64,000 nucleotides of DNA from Pseudoduganella ginsengisoli (GCF_009720865.1 NZ_WNLA01000007.1:161151-225150); one strand, 5' to 3'; counted from the stretch's first letter, positions 45,076 through 58,041 are shown. Numbers and translations are program-made. Notes: generated by a model from the letters alone, not told the origin.

Positions 45076-45156
45076 TATAAACGGTATAAATCATTTATAT
45101 CGTATAAACCGAATAAACAATATAAACCATTTATACGATATAAATCGTTTACCTCA
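45076..45156 (+). repeat. Tandem array of nine 9-bp units upstream of parA
   Basis: Beginning at 45076, units start at exact 9-bp steps (45076, 45085, 45094, 45103, 45112, 45121, 45130, 45139, 45148). The core is TATAAA in units 1, 2, 4, 6 and 8, AATAAA in unit 5, and the reverse TTTATA in units 3 and 7; unit 9 is degenerate. Consensus TATAAACCG. Units 2-5 and 6-9 form a diverged 36-bp duplication. It fills almost the whole leader between rsmG and parA, ending 22 bp before the start. Possible operator or iteron-like site. Confidence 0.8.
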
Positions 45157-45178
45157 ATAAGAGATAACAAGAAGATTC

Positions 45179-45949
45179 ATGGCCAAAATTTTTTGCGTAG
45201 CAAACCAGAAAGGCGGAGTTGGTAAAACGACAACGACAGTCAACCTCGCAGCAGGGCTGGCCAAACTCAAGCAGCGCGTGCTGCTGGTGGACCTGGACCC
45301 GCAAGGCAATGCCACCATGGGCGCCGGCATCAACAAGGCCGGCCTGGCGGCGTCCACTTATGAAGTCATGCTCGGTACGGCCGACGTGGCCACGGCGCGC
45401 CAGCGTTCGGAATCGGGCCGCTTTGACGTGCTGCCGTCGAACCGCGAACTGGCCGGCGCCGAAGTGGAAATGGTGGAATTGGATAACCGCGAGCGCCGCC
45501 TGAAAGATGCGCTGGCCGTGGTCGACAAGGAATACGACTTCGTGCTGATTGACTGCCCGCCCGCGCTGTCCTTGCTGACCCTGAACGGCCTGTGCGCCGC
45601 CAACGGCGTGATTATTCCCATGCAGTGCGAGTATTACGCGCTGGAAGGGTTATCCGACCTGGTCAACACCATCAAGAAAGTGCACGCGAACCTGAATCCG
45701 GATTTGAAGATCATTGGCTTGCTGCGCGTGATGTTCGACCCGCGCATGACGTTGTCGCAGCAAGTGTCGGCCCAGCTGGAACAGCATTTTGGCGACAAAG
45801 TGTTCAAGACCATCATCCCGCGCAATGTGCGCCTGGCCGAAGCGCCGTCTTATGGCATTCCGGGCGTGACGTTCGACCCGAGTTCCAAGGGCGCGCAAGC
45901 GTATATCGCTTTTGGCGCGGAAATGATCAAGCGCATCAAGAAGATGTAA
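45179..45949 (+). CDS. parA: Chromosome partitioning ATPase ParA (Soj)
   Basis: 256 residues, the short chromosomal type without an N-terminal helix-turn-helix. Deviant Walker A KGGVGKTTTTVNLA with the signature Lys, Walker B region YDFVLIDCPPALSL, and a DNA-binding basic C-terminal part. It forms ATP-dependent dimers on the nucleoid that move ParB-parS complexes and segregate the origin region. AGAGATAAC lies before the ATG. Preceded by a 9-bp tandem array and followed 15 bp later by parB. Confidence 0.97.
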   Translation: MAKIFCVANQKGGVGKTTTTVNLAAGLAKLKQRVLLVDLDPQGNATMGAGINKAGLAASTYEVMLGTADVATARQRSESGRFDVLPSNRELAGAEVEMVELDNRERRLKDALAVVDKEYDFVLIDCPPALSLLTLNGLCAANGVIIPMQCEYYALEGLSDLVNTIKKVHANLNPDLKIIGLLRVMFDPRMTLSQQVSAQLEQHFGDKVFKTIIPRNVRLAEAPSYGIPGVTFDPSSKGAQAYIAFGAEMIKRIKKM

Positions 45950-45964
45950 AGGGACCAAAGAATT

Positions 45965-46876
45965 ATGGCAACGAAAAAACTCAAAGGTTTGGGCCGCGGC
46001 CTGGACGCGCTGCTGGGCGGCGACCTCGATCCCTCCAACCCTGCGTCCAATCCGGCCACCGCGAATGGCCACACCACGCAGGAAATGTCCGTCACGGTGA
46101 TGCAGCCGGGCAAATACCAGCCGCGCACGCGCATGGATGAAACCGGCCTGACGGAGCTGGCCGCGTCGATTAAAACCCAGGGCATCATGCAGCCTATCCT
46201 GGTGCGCCCGGTCGGCAAGTCCGGCGGCAAGATGAAATATGAAATCATTGCCGGTGAACGCCGCTTCCGCGCCGCGCAAATGGCGGGCCTGGAACAAGTG
46301 CCGGTGCTGGTGCGCGACGTGGATGACCGCACGGCTGCCGCCATGGCGCTGATTGAAAACATGCAGCGCGAAGACCTCAATCCATTGGAGGAAGCACAGG
46401 GCATTACCCGCCTGATCAATGAATTCGACTTCACGCACGAACAGGCGGCTAACGCAGTGGGCCGTTCCCGTTCCGCCGTGTCGAACTTGCTGCGCCTGAT
46501 GAACCTGGCCAGTCCCGTGCAAACCATGCTGATGGCGGGCGATATCGACATGGGCCACGCCCGTGCGCTGCTGGCAGTCGATGCCGCCACGCAGATTACA
46601 TTGGCCAACGTTGTGATTGCCAAGCGCCTGTCCGTGCGGGAAACGGAAAAGCTGGTGCAGCGCGCGCAGGAAGAAGCGGCGGGCACGGCGGAACAGCGCC
46701 CGGTACGGGAAAAGTCCGGCGACATCTTGCGCCTGGAAGAAGAACTGTCTGATGTACTGGCCACCCCGGTGGTGTTCAAGATGGGCGCCAAGGGTAAAGG
46801 CCAGGTGGTGATCGACTTTGCGGATCTGGACGTCCTGGACGGGGTGCTGGCCCGTCTGCGCGGCACCCCTGCCTGA
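45965..46876 (+). CDS. parB: Chromosome partitioning protein ParB (Spo0J), CTPase clamp
   Basis: 303 residues. The N-terminal KKLKGLGRGLDALLGG is the ParA-stimulating peptide. The CTP-binding domain has GERRFRAAQMAGL; the helix-turn-helix is THEQAANAVGRSRSAVSNLL; the C-terminal dimerisation domain is about 250-303. It loads on the parS sites at 42.2-42.4 kb and the one in livM, then slides as a clamp. A ribosome site AAGGGA lies upstream. A strong terminator follows. Confidence 0.97.
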   Translation: MATKKLKGLGRGLDALLGGDLDPSNPASNPATANGHTTQEMSVTVMQPGKYQPRTRMDETGLTELAASIKTQGIMQPILVRPVGKSGGKMKYEIIAGERRFRAAQMAGLEQVPVLVRDVDDRTAAAMALIENMQREDLNPLEEAQGITRLINEFDFTHEQAANAVGRSRSAVSNLLRLMNLASPVQTMLMAGDIDMGHARALLAVDAATQITLANVVIAKRLSVRETEKLVQRAQEEAAGTAEQRPVREKSGDILRLEEELSDVLATPVVFKMGAKGKGQVVIDFADLDVLDGVLARLRGTPA

Positions 46877-46901
46877 TTTTCGCGTACCGTAAAAATACGA
46901 G

Positions 46902-46932
46902 GCCCGTGATGAGTTGCATCACGGGCTTTTTT
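46902..46932 (+). terminator. mnmG-parB operon terminator
   Basis: Perfect GCCCGTGAT/ATCACGGGC stem, 7-nt loop, then six T. Confidence 0.92.
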
Positions 46933-47260
46933 ACGTCGAGCCATTCGAAAATTTCATGGATCAAAAAAGCGTAAAAATTTGTATCAAGGTAGTGAAATGG
47001 CAACAAAATTACGCAAATCGCGATTTTCGTTGCCCTTTATATCAAAAAAAGTCTTTCTCCACAGGAAACATCATCACGCCGAGTTATAACCATAATCTAT
47101 ATAAAGCGCTGCCGATAAACACTGGAATAGATAACAAAATCATATGAAAATGCGCGCTGATAGCGCGCACATGGATTGCTAAGTTGGTGCAACTCCTCTA
47201 AACCCGCCGTAAATCCGTCGCGTTCCGACAGCAAAACCCCCCAAATCGGTGCATCTTCGT
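46933..47260. other. AT-rich intergenic stretch before the atp operon
   Basis: About 330 bp, lower in GC than its surroundings. It has runs such as TCAAAAAAAG and a perfect GCGCGCTGATAGCGCGC dyad near 47152. No open frame is convincing. It may bind regulators of the ATP synthase promoter; a role is not evident from sequence. Confidence 0.5.
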
Positions 47261-47290
47261 TTGACCGGATGGCGAAATTCCTAATATAAT
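47261..47290 (+). promoter_or_regulatory. Sigma-70 promoter of the atp operon
   Basis: TTGACC (47261-47266) and TATAAT (47285-47290) with an 18-bp spacer, 44 bp before the atpI start. This is close to consensus. Confidence 0.8.
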
Positions 47291-47333
47291 CCTGTGTCTT
47301 TAGTTGTATACGCTTTCTCTGGGAACCTGGCAA

Positions 47334-47702
47334 GTGAGTGATGTTACGCAAACCGTTGCCCGGCCCGTGTTTAAAGTAGTTGCCCTGCAGTTCACAATCG
47401 CCGTCTTCTTCTCGGCCGCCACCGGATTTTTTGGCAGCCATGAGAGCGGCTGGTCTGCCGCCATCGGCGGAGCAATCGCGGTCATCGGAAGTCTGGTGTA
47501 CGCGATTATTGTCATGCGCGGAACTAATGACGCGAAACAAGCTTTCCGCACGCATTTTCGTGCCGAAATGGTAAAGGTTTTAATAACAGCAGTGCTGTTT
47601 GCGTGCGCCCTCGTGATGTTTTCGTCGGCCGGCACAGTTTGGCTGATTCTAGGATTTGCGGTAGCGACCCTCGCCTATTGGTTCGCGCTGCTAGCGGTTT
47701 AA
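47334..47702 (+). CDS. atpI: ATP synthase accessory protein I
   Basis: 122 residues from GTG at 47334; no in-frame ATG exists before the first membrane segment, and GGGAA lies upstream. Four membrane helices (VVALQFTIAVFFSAATGFF, AAIGGAIAVIGSLVYAIIV, VLITAVLFACALVMF, LILGFAVATLAYWFALLAV) fit AtpI, which helps assemble the c-ring. First gene of the atp operon. Confidence 0.85.
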   Translation: MSDVTQTVARPVFKVVALQFTIAVFFSAATGFFGSHESGWSAAIGGAIAVIGSLVYAIIVMRGTNDAKQAFRTHFRAEMVKVLITAVLFACALVMFSSAGTVWLILGFAVATLAYWFALLAV

Positions 47703-48874
<1,172 letters not shown>

Positions 48875-48911
48875 TAACCGCTCCAACAGGGGAACTTTTT
48901 AGGAGCAAGGT

Positions 48912-49382
48912 ATGGACATTAATATGTCGCTCGTCGGCCAGATGATCACCTTCGCGGTGCTCGTTTGGTTCTCGATGAAATTCGTATTCCCAGCGCTGAA
49001 CGGTGCGCTGGACGAGCGTGCCAAGCGTATCGCCGACGGTCTGGCTGCTGCCGACCAGGGCAAGGCTTCGATGGAAATCGCTGCAAAGCAATCCGCACAA
49101 GCCTTGGCCACCGCCCGTGACGAAGCTGCAACGCTGGTGTCCGACGCGGAAAAGCGCGCGCAACTGGTAGCCGAAGAAATCAAGGCAAATGCCAAAGCTG
49201 AAGCGGAGCGCATCGTCGCTAACGCCAAAGCTGAAGCCGATCAGCAAATCACCCAGGCCCGCGAAGCACTGCGCGCGCAAGTGGCTGACCTGGCTGTCAA
49301 AGGCGCCGAGCAAATCCTGAAGCGCGAAGTCACCGCGTCGGCTCACGCTGACCTGTTGAATCGCCTGGCGACCGAGCTGTAA
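48912..49382 (+). CDS. atpF: ATP synthase Fo subunit b
   Basis: 156 residues. One N-terminal membrane helix ([19 protein letters not shown]) is followed by a long charged Ala/Glu/Lys coiled coil, which dimerises to form the peripheral stalk. It is joined to F1 by delta. AGGAGCAA lies before the ATG; atpH begins 2 bp after the stop. Confidence 0.97.
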   Translation: MDINMSLVGQMITFAVLVWFSMKFVFPALNGALDERAKRIADGLAAADQGKASMEIAAKQSAQALATARDEAATLVSDAEKRAQLVAEEIKANAKAEAERIVANAKAEADQQITQAREALRAQVADLAVKGAEQILKREVTASAHADLLNRLATEL

Positions 49383-49384
49383 TC

Positions 49385-49918
49385 ATGGCTGAAATCGCAA
49401 CCGTCGCCCGTCCTTACGCGGAAGCCCTCTTCCGCGTAGCTCAAGCTGGCAACCTCGCGCAATGGTCCGACCTGGTGTCCGAATTGGCCCAGGTCGGCGC
49501 CCATGCCGACGTGCTGGCATACGCGCGCAATCCGAAAGTTTCGGATAGCGACATCGCCGCCACCATTCAATCTCTGCTGAAATCGCCGCTGACCCCGGAA
49601 GCGAAAAACTTCCTGGACATGCTGCTGGCCAATGGCCGTATCGAGCTGCTGCCGGAAATCGGCGCCCAGTTCGCCCAGTTGAAAAACTTGGCGGAAGGTG
49701 CAGCCGATGCTGACATCACCAGCGCATTCGAGCTGAGCGCAGCACAGGTATCCGAGCTGGTCGCGACGCTGGAAAAGAAATTCAGCCGCAAGCTCAACCC
49801 GACCGTAACCGTGGACCCATCGCTGATCGGTGGTGTGCGTGTGGTAGTTGGTGACGAAGTGCTGGACACTTCGGTACGCGCCAAGCTGCAGCAGATGCGT
49901 ACCGCCCTGACTTCTTAA
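49385..49918 (+). CDS. atpH: ATP synthase F1 subunit delta
   Basis: 177 residues. N-terminal six-helix bundle binds alpha ([18 protein letters not shown]), C-terminal part binds b ([20 protein letters not shown] is conserved). It links the peripheral stalk to F1. Positioned 2 bp after atpF, so translational coupling is likely; 82 bp precede atpA. Confidence 0.97.
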   Translation: MAEIATVARPYAEALFRVAQAGNLAQWSDLVSELAQVGAHADVLAYARNPKVSDSDIAATIQSLLKSPLTPEAKNFLDMLLANGRIELLPEIGAQFAQLKNLAEGAADADITSAFELSAAQVSELVATLEKKFSRKLNPTVTVDPSLIGGVRVVVGDEVLDTSVRAKLQQMRTALTS

Positions 49919-50000
49919 TCAAGTCACAGGCGGCAACGCCGGCAGCATCGGCAGACCACATACCCTCGCGCAAGCGGAGAGAAAACATTTAGGAGTTAGT

Positions 50001-51542
50001 ATGCAACTCAACCCATCTGAAATCAGCGAGCTGATCAAGAGCCGGATTCAAGGCATTGATGGCGGCGCTGAAGTGCGCAATCAAGGCACCGTCATTTCCG
50101 TTGCCGACGGTATCTGCCGCATTCACGGTCTGTCCGATGTGATGCAAGGCGAGATGCTGGAATTCCCTGGCAACACCTTTGGCCTGGCAATGAACCTGGA
50201 GCGTGACTCCGTCGGCGCCGTTATTCTGGGTGCTTACGAGCACATCTCGGAAGGCGACACCGTTAAGTGCACCGGCCGTATTCTGGAAGTACCAGTGGGC
50301 CCGGAACTGCGCGGCCGCGTGGTGAACGCCCTGGGCCAGCCGATCGACGGCAAAGGTCCAGTTGACGCCAAGCTGACCTCGCCAATCGAAAAGATCGCTC
50401 CGGGCGTTATTGCCCGTGAATCCGTGTCGCAGCCTATGCAGACCGGCCTGAAGTCGATCGACGCGATGGTACCAATCGGCCGTGGCCAGCGTGAGCTGAT
50501 CATTGGCGACCGCCAGACCGGTAAATCGGCTGTGGCAGTTGACGCGATCATCAACCAAAAAGGCCAGGGCATGACGTGTATCTACGTCGCCATCGGTCAA
50601 AAAGCATCGACCATTAAAAACATCGTGCGTTCCCTGGAACAGCACGGCGCGATGGAATACACCATCGTTGTTGCCGCGACCGCTTCGGAATCGGCTGCAA
50701 TGCAATACATCTCGGCCTACTCGGGCTGCACGATGGGTGAATACTTCCGTGACCGCGGCGAAGACGCACTGATCGTCTACGATGACTTGTCGAAGCAAGC
50801 AGTTGCTTACCGTCAAATCTCGCTGCTGCTGCGCCGTCCACCAGGCCGTGAAGCGTACCCAGGCGACGTGTTCTACCTGCACTCGCGTCTGCTGGAGCGC
50901 GCAGCACGTGTTAACGCTGACTACGTTGAAGCGTTCACCGGCGGCGCCGTCAAAGGCAAGACCGGCTCGCTGACCGCACTGCCGATCATTGAAACCCAGG
51001 CTGGCGACGTTTCCGCGTTCGTTCCAACCAACGTGATTTCGATTACCGACGGCCAGATCTTCCTGGAAACCTCGCTGTTCAACGCCGGTGTACGTCCTGC
51101 AATTAACGCAGGTATCTCGGTGTCCCGCGTGGGTGGTGCTGCTCAGACCAAGGTCATCAAAAACCTGTCCGGCGGTATCCGTACCGACTTGGCACAGTAC
51201 CGTGAACTGGCTGCGTTCGCGCAGTTCGCTTCCGACCTGGACGAGTCGACCCGCAAGCAGCTGGACCGCGGCGCCCGCGTGACGGAACTGCTGAAGCAGA
51301 CCCAGTACGCGCCACTGTCGATCTCCCTGATGGGTGCATCGCTGTTCGCCGTGAACAAGGGCTACCTGGACGACGTGCCTGTGAAGAAGGTATTGGCTTT
51401 CGAAGCCGGTCTGCACAGCCACCTGAAATCCAAGCAAGCTGCGCTGCTGGCCAAGATCGAAGAAAGCAAGCAACTGGACAAGGACGGCGAAGCTGCGCTG
51501 GCCGCCGCCATTGCTGATTTCAAGAAATCCTTCGCAAACTAA
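50001..51542 (+). CDS. atpA: ATP synthase F1 subunit alpha
   Basis: 513 residues, the usual length. Non-catalytic nucleotide site Walker [14 protein letters not shown]. The arginine finger is in [11 protein letters not shown] and projects into the beta catalytic site. The N-terminus ([15 protein letters not shown]) contacts delta. TTAGGAG lies before the ATG. A hairpin follows before atpG. Confidence 0.98.
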   Translation: MQLNPSEISELIKSRIQGIDGGAEVRNQGTVISVADGICRIHGLSDVMQGEMLEFPGNTFGLAMNLERDSVGAVILGAYEHISEGDTVKCTGRILEVPVGPELRGRVVNALGQPIDGKGPVDAKLTSPIEKIAPGVIARESVSQPMQTGLKSIDAMVPIGRGQRELIIGDRQTGKSAVAVDAIINQKGQGMTCIYVAIGQKASTIKNIVRSLEQHGAMEYTIVVAATASESAAMQYISAYSGCTMGEYFRDRGEDALIVYDDLSKQAVAYRQISLLLRRPPGREAYPGDVFYLHSRLLERAARVNADYVEAFTGGAVKGKTGSLTALPIIETQAGDVSAFVPTNVISITDGQIFLETSLFNAGVRPAINAGISVSRVGGAAQTKVIKNLSGGIRTDLAQYRELAAFAQFASDLDESTRKQLDRGARVTELLKQTQYAPLSISLMGASLFAVNKGYLDDVPVKKVLAFEAGLHSHLKSKQAALLAKIEESKQLDKDGEAALAAAIADFKKSFAN

Positions 51543-51547
51543 TATCC

Positions 51548-51571
51548 GGCGGCCCTGAAACACGGGCCGCC
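51548..51571 (+). promoter_or_regulatory. Intercistronic hairpin between atpA and atpG
   Basis: GGCGGCCC/GGGCCGCC, a perfect 8-bp stem with an 8-nt loop and no U-run. Probably affects mRNA stability or the relative translation of alpha and gamma. Confidence 0.6.
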
Positions 51572-51591
51572 ACTGCAAAGGAGAAGGACTC

Positions 51592-52467
51592 ATGGCAGTC
51601 GGCAAAGAGATACGTGGCAAGATCAAGAGCGTAGAGAATACGAAGAAGATCACCAAGGCGATGGAAATGGTCGCTGCATCGAAAATGCGCAAAGCGCAGG
51701 ACCGTATGCGCGCCGCCCGTCCTTACAGTGACAAGGTTCGTAATATCGCCGCTAATCTGGCTTCCGCCAATCCGGAATACACGCACCCGTTCCTGGCTAC
51801 GGCCAAGGGCGACCAGGCCAAGAAAGTGGGTTTCATCGTTGTGACGACCGATAAAGGTCTGTGCGGCGGCATGAACACCAACGTTCTGCGTCAGGTGACG
51901 AACAAGACCCGCGAGCTGGAAGCTCAGGGTAACAAGATTGAAGCGGTAGCTATCGGTAACAAAGGTTTGGGGTTCCTGAATCGCGTCGGCGTTTCTGTCG
52001 TTGCCCAGGCAACGCAGATCGGCGACACGCCGCACCTGGAAAAACTGATCGGACCTGTCAAGGTCGTGCTCGAGAAGTTCCAGGAAGGCAAGCTGGACGC
52101 TGTATACCTGTGCTATACCAAATTCATCAACACGATGAAGCAAGAGCCGATGGTGGAGCAGTTGCTGCCCCTGACGGCTGACAAAATCAAGGCGGATGCC
52201 AATACCCACCAGTGGGATTACATCTATGAGCCTGATGCGCAAACCGTGATCGATGAACTGCTGGAGCGCTACATTGAAGCGCTGGTATACCAGGCAGTGG
52301 CAGAAAACCTGGCGTCCGAGCAATCGGCGCGGATGGTGGCCATGAAGGCCGCCAGCGACAACGCAGGTAATGTCATCGGCGAACTGAAGCTGGTCTACAA
52401 CAAGACCCGCCAGGCAGCGATTACCAAAGAACTCTCCGAAATCGTGGCCGGTGCGGCAGCGGTTTAA
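51592..52467 (+). CDS. atpG: ATP synthase F1 subunit gamma
   Basis: 291 residues. The N- and C-terminal helices ([19 protein letters not shown] and the conserved end [19 protein letters not shown]) form the rotor coiled coil inside the alpha-beta ring. The middle is a Rossmann-like domain ([16 protein letters not shown]). GGAGAAGG before the ATG; atpD follows after 30 bp. Confidence 0.98.
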   Translation: MAVGKEIRGKIKSVENTKKITKAMEMVAASKMRKAQDRMRAARPYSDKVRNIAANLASANPEYTHPFLATAKGDQAKKVGFIVVTTDKGLCGGMNTNVLRQVTNKTRELEAQGNKIEAVAIGNKGLGFLNRVGVSVVAQATQIGDTPHLEKLIGPVKVVLEKFQEGKLDAVYLCYTKFINTMKQEPMVEQLLPLTADKIKADANTHQWDYIYEPDAQTVIDELLERYIEALVYQAVAENLASEQSARMVAMKAASDNAGNVIGELKLVYNKTRQAAITKELSEIVAGAAAV

Positions 52468-53898
<1,431 letters not shown>

Positions 53899-53913
53899 TT
53901 CCCGGTAAAAGGC

Positions 53914-53939
53914 AACGTTCCCGGCACGCCGGGAACGTT
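53914..53939 (+). promoter_or_regulatory. Perfect 12-bp hairpin between atpD and atpC
   Basis: AACGTTCCCGGC and its exact complement with a 2-base centre (AC). Only three T follow, so it is not a full terminator. It may lower epsilon expression or protect upstream mRNA. Confidence 0.65.
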
Positions 53940-53958
53940 TACCCCCGATAGGACACAC

Positions 53959-54384
53959 ATGGCAAATACCATACACGTTGATGTGGTCTCCGCTGAAGAG
54001 CAAATCTTCTCCGGCGAAGCCACTTTCGTCGCGTTGCCTGGTGAACAGGGCGAGCTGGGTATCTACCCAAAGCACACGCCGCTGATCACCCGTATTCGTC
54101 CGGGTGCGGTGCGTATCCAGGTGCCAGGCCAGGCTGAAGACGAATTCGTCTTCGTTGCCGGCGGCCTGCTGGAAGTGCAACCAAATTCCGTGACGGTACT
54201 GGCTGACACCGCGATCCGTGGCAAAGACCTGGATGAAGCCAAAGCCAACGCCGCCAAGAAACTGGCGGAAGAAGCTCTGGAAAACAGCACCGGCAAGATG
54301 GACTACGCAACTGCGCAGGCCGAGCTGGCTGCGGCGGTGGGCCAATTGGCCGCGATCGCCAAACTGCGTAACTTGAAAGGCTGA
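53959..54384 (+). CDS. atpC: ATP synthase F1 subunit epsilon
   Basis: 141 residues. N-terminal beta sandwich ([36 protein letters not shown], written here only as the family's opening) and a C-terminal two-helix hairpin that can inhibit hydrolysis. The last gene of the operon; GATAGGAC lies before the ATG. A strong terminator follows. Confidence 0.97.
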   Translation: MANTIHVDVVSAEEQIFSGEATFVALPGEQGELGIYPKHTPLITRIRPGAVRIQVPGQAEDEFVFVAGGLLEVQPNSVTVLADTAIRGKDLDEAKANAAKKLAEEALENSTGKMDYATAQAELAAAVGQLAAIAKLRNLKG

Positions 54385-54407
54385 TTTCAGCGTTCAGTGG
54401 CAGTGAC

Positions 54408-54438
54408 AAAAAGGCAGCTTCGGCTGCCTTTTTTTTTT
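54408..54438 (+). terminator. atp operon terminator
   Basis: GGCAGC/GCTGCC stem with a UUCG tetraloop and ten T. Confidence 0.95.
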
Positions 54439-54573
54439 CGCCTGGCTGTACGCAGCCTGCGCCGCGTTAGTTGACTTTTAATGCAATAGTATTTAAAAAT
54501 CAATTTCCAATTGACAATTGCAAACTTTGTAATTTACGATCCGGGTTTTCTTTTTTGAAACCGGAGGGTTGCA

Positions 54574-57500
54574 ATGGTGTTTCGCGGTCGTTTGAAATTG
54601 CTTTGCACGTATTTGGGATGTGCAGGCTTGTTAACTTTGCCGGCGCTGGGGATGGCCCAGTCAGTGATGCCGGACCCGTATGTCGAGCCGGGCATTTATC
54701 CCAACCGTAATCACATCACTCAAACCAATTTCGAAACGATCGACCCGTTTTCGGGGGCATTGAATCACCAATATACGGACATTTTCCTGCCAGGTAATGG
54801 CGGGTTTGACCTGAGCGTCATCCGTTCGTATAACAGTACGGCGGCGCAGCCGGGCGTATCGCATCTGGCCGGCTTGGGCTGGAACATCCACTTCGGCCGT
54901 GTATTGCAACCATGGCTGCAAAACGACCCCTACAACGACGTATGCAACAACTCGGACGCCACTGTCATTGGCGACAACCCTGTGCTGGAAATGCAGGATG
55001 GCGGACGCCAAATGCTGGCATTTACCGGCACTTCGCCATTGATGATCAGTACGCGCCAATGGCGTGTCGATTGCCAGGCGAGCCCGAAAGGTCTGGTGGT
55101 GTATTCGCCGGATGGCATGCGCTATGAGATGACCCAAAAGGTCAAGTTGCCCAATGGCGTCACTGGCTGGTACACGACGAAAATTACCGACCGCAATGGC
55201 AACTACGCGATCGTCAGCTACAAAACCCCGGATACGAATGAAATTACCCGCGTCGATACCAACGATGGCCGCTGGGTCACGTTTGAATATCTGGACAGCG
55301 GCTTGACGGGGTGGACCCGTGTTTCCAGGATTCAGGCTTCTGGCAACCAGTACTTGAATTATGCCTATGACCAGGTTCCCAACTACCCGAGTTCATTCCA
55401 GTTGACGTCGGTAACGCGGCCGGACGGCTTTGCGTGGAAATACGAATACAACACGACGGTTTATGCGCCTAACGGCGGGCCGTATGCAATGAAGAAAGTC
55501 ACCACGCCGGAAGGCGGTTCCACCAGCTATGAATATACGCTGATTGAATTCGACCGCTTCGTCATCGCGACCGGTACCAGCAAAATCACGGTGAATTCGG
55601 CGGTGACCAAAAAAACCGTCAGCCCGATCAGCCCGTATTCAACCATCAGCCCGGACGGCGTCTGGACGTTTAAATACACGCCAAGCGCAACGGCAGGCGT
55701 TTATGACATGACGACGATGACGGCGCCGGACGGCAAGGTGACGACTTATCGCCACTATGGTCCCCGCTACACTGCCGACGGCATTGGCACGGTCTGGATG
55801 GTGGGCTTGCTGATGTCTAAGGATATCGACGGCAAACAGACTGAAACCTATAGCTGGACCAAGCAGCGCATTTCCGGCGAAAAATATTATCGTCTCGGCG
55901 CTTACGAATACAAGCGTTCCGATCCGGATACCAGCGTGCCGTTGCTGAGCCAAAAAGTCATTACCCGTGACGGCGCCACGTATTCGACCACGTATTCGAA
56001 CTATGACGCCTATGGCAATCCAGGCCAGGTCGCGGAAAGCGGCCCGAATGGCGGCAGCCGCACGACCACGCTGACGTACAACATCAACACCAACAAGTGG
56101 CTGGTCAAGCAAGTCAAGGATGAAAGTTTCCCTGGCAGTTCCATTACCCGCAGCTTCGATACGAATGGCAACTTGCTGAGCCAGACCCGTGACGGCGTCA
56201 GCACGTCGTACACGTACGATGCACAGGGCAACGTTGCCACCGTGACGTACCCGCGCTCGCTGACCCATACGCTGTCGAATTACAAGCGCGGCATTCCACA
56301 AAGCGAGTCCCAGCCGGAAGGCGTCAACATCACGCGCGTGGTCAGCGATGCCGGCAACATCACGTCGGAAACCAACGGCGACCAGCGTACGACGACGTAT
56401 GGCTACGATTTGCAAAACCGCCTGACGTCGATTACACGTCCTGCCGGGGATGCGGTATCGATCAGTTATACGGGACCCACAATCGGCTACACGTCGAAGA
56501 TCGTCACGCGCGGCACCTTGAAGGAAACCACCCAGTATGACGGTTTCATGCGCCCGATCAGCGTCGACCTGGGGGGCGTGGTCCGCACCACCACTTACGA
56601 CAACAATGGCCGCAAGAACTTCGAATCGAATCCAGGCGCAAGCATTGGCACCAAGTTCCAGCAGTATGACGGGCTGGGCCGTGTGGGGCTGATCACCAAT
56701 GCCGACAATACCACGCGCACGTTCACCTATGGCGCCGGCACCCGGACCGTGACCGATGAGCGCAACAACGCGACCACGGAAACCCTGCGCGGCTACGGCA
56801 ACCCGGACCAGACGTTCGTGATGGGCATCAGCAAACCCGATGCCTCGGCCAACGTTACGCTGGCCCGCAACAGCAAGGACCTGGTGACCTCGGTGACCCA
56901 GGCCGGCCTGACCCGCAGCTACGGCTACAACAGCAATTATTACCTGACCTCCGTCACGGATCCGGAAACGGGTACCACCACCTACGGGCGCGATGCCGCC
57001 GGCAACATGACGTCCCGCACCGTGGGCGCGTCCGGCACCACGAACTATACGTACGATAACCAGAACCGCCTGACGGCAGTGAGTTATCCAAATGGCGCGC
57101 CGGCGGTCAGCAAGACGTACAGCAAGACGCACCGCCTGCTGACGGTCAATTCCTCGTCCGCCAACCGCAGCTATGCCTATGACGCGAACAACAATCTGAC
57201 CTCGGAATCCGTGGTGGTTGATGGCCGCACGTTTACCACCGGCTATGGCTACAACACGCGCGACCAGCTGCAATCGATTACGTATCCGCAATCGGGCAAG
57301 GTTGTCTCGTACGCGCCGGATGCCCTGGGCCGTCCAACCCAGGTGTCGGGCTATATCACCAGCGTGAGTTACTGGCCGTCCGGTATGCCGAAGCAGATCA
57401 ACTATGCGAACGGCACGGTCACCGAGTACGACCAGCACAGCCGCCTGTGGCCAAGTACTTTCCGCACGCAAAAATCGGGTACGTACTATGTCAACAGCAG

Positions 57501-58041
57501 CTACGGCTACGATGGCATGGGTAACCTGAGCAGCATCAGCGACAGCGCGGATGGCAGCTATAACCGCAGCTTCGGCTACGACAGTTTGGACCGCCTGACC
57601 ACCGCCAACGGTCCATGGGGTAGCGGAACGATCGCATACAACGGCGCCGGCAACATCACCAGCCAGGTGCTGGGTGGTTCCAACCTGTATTACAGCTATA
57701 CCGATGGCACCAACCGCTTGAACAGCGTAACCGGCAGCCGTACCACGACCTATGGCTACGACGCTTACGGCAACGTGACTTCGGGCTCTGGCAACACCTA
57801 CACCTACGATGGCGTGCCGAACCTGACGTGCGTGAACTGCGGCAATGCTGCAGCCAAGATCGAGTACACGTACGACGGCCTGAACCGCCGCGTCAGCGCC
57901 ACCAAGGCGGGCGTCAAAACGTATGAAGTCTATGGCAGCCATGGCAACCAATTGATCGAGTTTACGCCGAGCCAGTCGAACCGTCTGGTCGAGTACATCT
58001 ACCTGGGCGGCAAACGCATTGCACAACGGGTGACGCCATGA
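54574..58041 (+). CDS. Rhs/YD-repeat shell protein, exported, first half of a split Rhs toxin
   Basis: 1155 residues. A signal peptide (LKLLCTYLGCAGLLTLPALG, cleavage after AQS) leads to an Rhs N-terminal domain (NFETIDPFSGALNHQYTDIF, GFDLSVIRSYNS), then many YD repeats through to the end (patterns such as YGYDLQNRLTSITRP, YDNQNRLTAVSYP, YTYDGLNRRVSATK). It stops at VEYIYLGGKRIAQRVTP, exactly where a normal Rhs protein continues into its core domain. The core and the toxin are instead on the next gene, which overlaps by four bases (ATGA). YD repeats build a hollow shell around a C-terminal toxin. GGAGGG precedes the ATG. Sec export makes this unlike PAAR-linked type VI Rhs proteins. Confidence 0.88.
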   Translation: MVFRGRLKLLCTYLGCAGLLTLPALGMAQSVMPDPYVEPGIYPNRNHITQTNFETIDPFSGALNHQYTDIFLPGNGGFDLSVIRSYNSTAAQPGVSHLAGLGWNIHFGRVLQPWLQNDPYNDVCNNSDATVIGDNPVLEMQDGGRQMLAFTGTSPLMISTRQWRVDCQASPKGLVVYSPDGMRYEMTQKVKLPNGVTGWYTTKITDRNGNYAIVSYKTPDTNEITRVDTNDGRWVTFEYLDSGLTGWTRVSRIQASGNQYLNYAYDQVPNYPSSFQLTSVTRPDGFAWKYEYNTTVYAPNGGPYAMKKVTTPEGGSTSYEYTLIEFDRFVIATGTSKITVNSAVTKKTVSPISPYSTISPDGVWTFKYTPSATAGVYDMTTMTAPDGKVTTYRHYGPRYTADGIGTVWMVGLLMSKDIDGKQTETYSWTKQRISGEKYYRLGAYEYKRSDPDTSVPLLSQKVITRDGATYSTTYSNYDAYGNPGQVAESGPNGGSRTTTLTYNINTNKWLVKQVKDESFPGSSITRSFDTNGNLLSQTRDGVSTSYTYDAQGNVATVTYPRSLTHTLSNYKRGIPQSESQPEGVNITRVVSDAGNITSETNGDQRTTTYGYDLQNRLTSITRPAGDAVSISYTGPTIGYTSKIVTRGTLKETTQYDGFMRPISVDLGGVVRTTTYDNNGRKNFESNPGASIGTKFQQYDGLGRVGLITNADNTTRTFTYGAGTRTVTDERNNATTETLRGYGNPDQTFVMGISKPDASANVTLARNSKDLVTSVTQAGLTRSYGYNSNYYLTSVTDPETGTTTYGRDAAGNMTSRTVGASGTTNYTYDNQNRLTAVSYPNGAPAVSKTYSKTHRLLTVNSSSANRSYAYDANNNLTSESVVVDGRTFTTGYGYNTRDQLQSITYPQSGKVVSYAPDALGRPTQVSGYITSVSYWPSGMPKQINYANGTVTEYDQHSRLWPSTFRTQKSGTYYVNSSYGYDGMGNLSSISDSADGSYNRSFGYDSLDRLTTANGPWGSGTIAYNGAGNITSQVLGGSNLYYSYTDGTNRLNSVTGSRTTTYGYDAYGNVTSGSGNTYTYDGVPNLTCVNCGNAAAKIEYTYDGLNRRVSATKAGVKTYEVYGSHGNQLIEFTPSQSNRLVEYIYLGGKRIAQRVTP

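Noticed and set aside
45076..45156. The 9-bp array as a CRISPR
   Set aside because: Units are 9 bp, contiguous and have no spacers; no cas genes are nearby.
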